Below the pieces are notes generated by a model. It searched no databases. It was not told the DNA's origin and saw only the letters and a program-made list of their open reading frames with translations. Of a stretch of 64,000 bases of DNA, positions 62,071 through 64,000 are shown piece by piece. Each line of letters opens with the position of its first letter. Position 1 is the first letter of the stretch. The DNA is taken from NCBI RefSeq assembly GCF_937912035.1, contig NZ_CALDPF010000031.1:372001-436000 (forward strand). The letters are read 5' to 3'. Origin of the DNA: an uncultured Bacteroides sp. Its GTDB lineage: Bacteria > Bacteroidota > Bacteroidia > Bacteroidales > Bacteroidaceae. A program made the position numbers and the translations under genes.

Positions 62071-64000
62071 ATTTTTTCAGTTCGTTTTCTGCTTCTTTAA
62101 TTAATTTTCCAATCCATTCTATAATCTTAATGGCATGTTCACAAATAGTTTTATCACTACAGTTCGTATTATGTAACAATTCTAAAAAGTCACGTAACAG
62201 ATATTCTTTTCCAAGAATATCCCATACAGGCATCATACGATGTAATGTTTTTCTCATAGATTCACGATCTAAAGTTTTTATAGCCAATTCTATTTCCTCA
62301 AGATCTTTTCCTGAACCTTTTACAACAAGAGAAAGCATAGAACCATAATCATCCGTACTCTCTATAAGGCGAGAGAAATCAAAACTTTCTTTATCAGACT
62401 GTTTGGTCTGTTGCATGACAGATGACAGAGAACCAAGCAATGTGCGGATATTAAAAGGCTTGTGAATATATCCAGAAAAGCCTTCTTTCTCGTAAATATC
62501 AGTATTAGTATCATCACGAGCTGTCATTACAACCACAGGAACTGTCCTCGAATTACCAATGTCCGAATTACGAAGCAGTTTAAGTAAACCAAAACCATCT
62601 ATAATAGGCATCTGTACATCTGTAAGTATTATATCATAATCAGAATGTCCGAGAGCTGTTACTACCTCCCTTACATTCATACAGGTTGTACAGGATATTC
62701 CTCTACGGCCAAACATATCTTCAGTAATTTTAAGTAGTATCGGATCATCATCAACAACAAGTACTTTTTGCGGAAGAAGGATTAGCGGATTATTATCTGG
62801 AATATCCTTTTCCATAATTTCCTCCGTTACTGGCATAGGGAACTGAAGTCTGAAAATAGTCCCCTTACCGAGTGTACTTTCAACATCAATGGTGCCACCC
62901 AAGACATTGACAAGTCCCTTTGTAAGGTAAAGACCCAAACCGAAACCTTCAGAATTTATATTCTGAGCAGCACGTCCAAATGGAACAAATATTCTTTTCA
63001 GTGTCTCATTGTCCATACCTATACCTGTATCACAGATCTCAATATGTAGCTTTTCTTCATAATATTTTGTATAAAAACGGATAGAGCCGGACGGTGTAAA
63101 TTTTATTGCATTTGTCAACAAATTATCAAGAATTTGTTCAAGTTTATCTGCATCTCCTTTTACTGTCAATTTTGAATTTTCATGAAGTGCATAAAGAATA
63201 AGGGCCTTAACATTTGCCTTACGGGAAAACTCATCTGAAATCCTCTGCAAGAAATGATCAAGATGAAATGGAATGTCATTACGTAATTCACCAGCTTCAT
63301 TTATACGGTATGCATCCAATAGATTATTGACTAGATGCAGAATATGATGACATGAATGACGTATATCGTTTAAATATATCTCTCGCTTCTTCTTTTCTCT
63401 GGTCTCTGAAACCAAATCAGCACAATTATGAATGTTCCCAAGTGGGCCTCGTATATCATGAGAAACGGTCAGCATAATTTTTTTACGCATTTCAAGTAAA
63501 TCTTCATTCTCATGAATTACCTGTTTTAATCGAGATTTAATTTCCTCTTCTTTACGTATATCAGAAAAAAAAATAAAAAAAGAAACAATAAATAATGCTA
63601 TAATTAAAAACATTACTTTTACAAAAGAATTAAAATATTCCTGCTGCGCATTCGATATATTAGTTATACTTTTGTCAAATGTATCTTGTATCTGAATATC
63701 TAAAAAAGAAATAAAATCAGATAATTTATTATTCAATATCCTATTTTGCAATCTTATACTGTCAACATATATACCTACATTATAACCTGTTGTGTTACGA
63801 AAAGAAATCAAGTCCTCATTTAATTCCTTGAATTTATTAGTGTAATATGGTACTTGAACATTTTCTCTTTTACCAAATAAACCTGCCAAACCTTTTTTTT
63901 TACGCTGTACAGATTTTATTCGGACATATTTGTTCACATCAAGAGGAAAACTATTTATAAAAACGCTGTCTTTTTTCTTTTGTAATGCAATAGCTTTTTT
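62051..64000 (-). CDS. rteA: RteA-like hybrid sensor histidine kinase (5' end cut by window)
   Basis: The frame is open to base 64000, so the N-terminus and start lie outside. A membrane helix (VKVMFLIIALFIVSFFIFF) ends the sensor region. The DHp H-box is TVSHDIRGPLGN. The ATPase has NLLTNAIKFTP, CDTGIGM and GFGLGLYL. A receiver domain follows (VLVVDDDPILL; Asp in IILTDVQMP; HKPF). The C-terminus looks like an HPt-like helical part with candidate His in MRKTLHRMMPVW. It should phosphorylate RteB. In CTnDOT the pair responds to tetracycline with tetQ upstream; what lies upstream here is not visible. Confidence 0.9.
   Translation of the reverse strand, partial: KKAIALQKKKDSVFINSFPLDVNKYVRIKSVQRKKKGLAGLFGKRENVQVPYYTNKFKELNEDLISFRNTTGYNVGIYVDSIRLQNRILNNKLSDFISFLDIQIQDTFDKSITNISNAQQEYFNSFVKVMFLIIALFIVSFFIFFSDIRKEEEIKSRLKQVIHENEDLLEMRKKIMLTVSHDIRGPLGNIHNCADLVSETREKKKREIYLNDIRHSCHHILHLVNNLLDAYRINEAGELRNDIPFHLDHFLQRISDEFSRKANVKALILYALHENSKLTVKGDADKLEQILDNLLTNAIKFTPSGSIRFYTKYYEEKLHIEICDTGIGMDNETLKRIFVPFGRAAQNINSEGFGLGLYLTKGLVNVLGGTIDVESTLGKGTIFRLQFPMPVTEEIMEKDIPDNNPLILLPQKVLVVDDDPILLKITEDMFGRRGISCTTCMNVREVVTALGHSDYDIILTDVQMPIIDGFGLLKLLRNSDIGNSRTVPVVVMTARDDTNTDIYEKEGFSGYIHKPFNIRTLLGSLSSVMQQTKQSDKESFDFSRLIESTDDYGSMLSLVVKGSGKDLEEIELAIKTLDRESMRKTLHRMMPVWDILGKEYLLRDFLELLHNTNCSDKTICEHAIKIIEWIGKLIKEAENELKKYENTDS

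Larger units (their letters stand above)
17548..64000. mobile_element. CTnDOT-like integrative conjugative element (left end; right end outside window)
   Basis: Everything from just after mnmE to the right edge belongs to ICE-type families: tyrosine integrase, excisionase-like HTH proteins, traA-traQ transfer operon, mobA/B/C-like genes and RteA/RteB regulators. Backbone operons are richer in G+C than the three minus-strand cargo blocks. The exact left boundary is uncertain; I place it near the repeated TTTTTGTACC motifs. No second att site is visible, so the right end lies beyond base 64000. Confidence 0.85.

Overview
The window looks like a Bacteroidales chromosome (Bacteroides/Phocaeicola type) carrying the left half or more of a CTnDOT-like integrative conjugative element (ICE). 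Evidence for the host: Bacteroidales-type gene neighbours (FtsK, LolA-like, TrxB, M16 protease, DUF5063), promoter -7 elements of the form TAnnTTTG, and tra/mob/rte gene families known only from Bacteroidetes elements. Nothing was computed; all calls come from reading the translations and the DNA.

Host chromosome, 1 to about 17500. A leftward group encodes a truncated RlmI-type rRNA methyltransferase, a 3'-5' exonuclease and a DUF5063 protein. A rightward group encodes FtsK, a broken PD-(D/E)XK transposase remnant, a LolA-like protein, thioredoxin reductase, an M16 zinc protease, an NlpC/P60 lipoprotein and an unknown secreted protein. Leftward DUF486 and TtcA genes follow, then rightward TPR/PD40, nucleoside phosphorylase, GAF-type Met-sulfoxide reductase and MnmE.

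ICE, about 17500 to beyond 64000. Its left end lies just after mnmE and holds tandem TTTTTGTACC motifs, a four-repeat excisionase-like HTH protein and a tyrosine integrase, followed by a glutaredoxin/hydrolase pair and a second excisionase-like gene. Two rightward operons of ICE proteins of mostly unknown function (28333-32589 and 35641-39306) are each preceded by a copy of the same strongly structured element, about 115-120 nt long. The transfer operon runs leftward from traA (55577) to a lysozyme gene (42134). The rightward mob genes (relaxosome protein, relaxase, coupling ATPase) and a DHFR-like gene follow, then a leftward RteA/RteB-type two-component pair that runs off the right edge. traM carries a 1-nt frameshift, so transfer competence is uncertain.

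Cargo. Three AT-rich blocks, all on the minus strand, sit between backbone modules. (i) 22490-27951: a five-gene operon of controller HTH, DNA cytosine methyltransferase, double-GHKL histidine-kinase-like protein, receiver-like protein and caspase/CHAT-like protease. This is the best candidate here for an undescribed defence system: a phosphorelay-like sensor linked to a protease effector and to a methyltransferase without a recognisable endonuclease. (ii) 32663-34962: a CCA/poly(A)-polymerase-type nucleotidyltransferase with an aminoglycoside-kinase-like protein that has a membrane tail. (iii) 39462-41884: a complete retron with reverse transcriptase, msr-msd RNA, a small winged-helix-like protein and a phosphoribosyltransferase-like effector.
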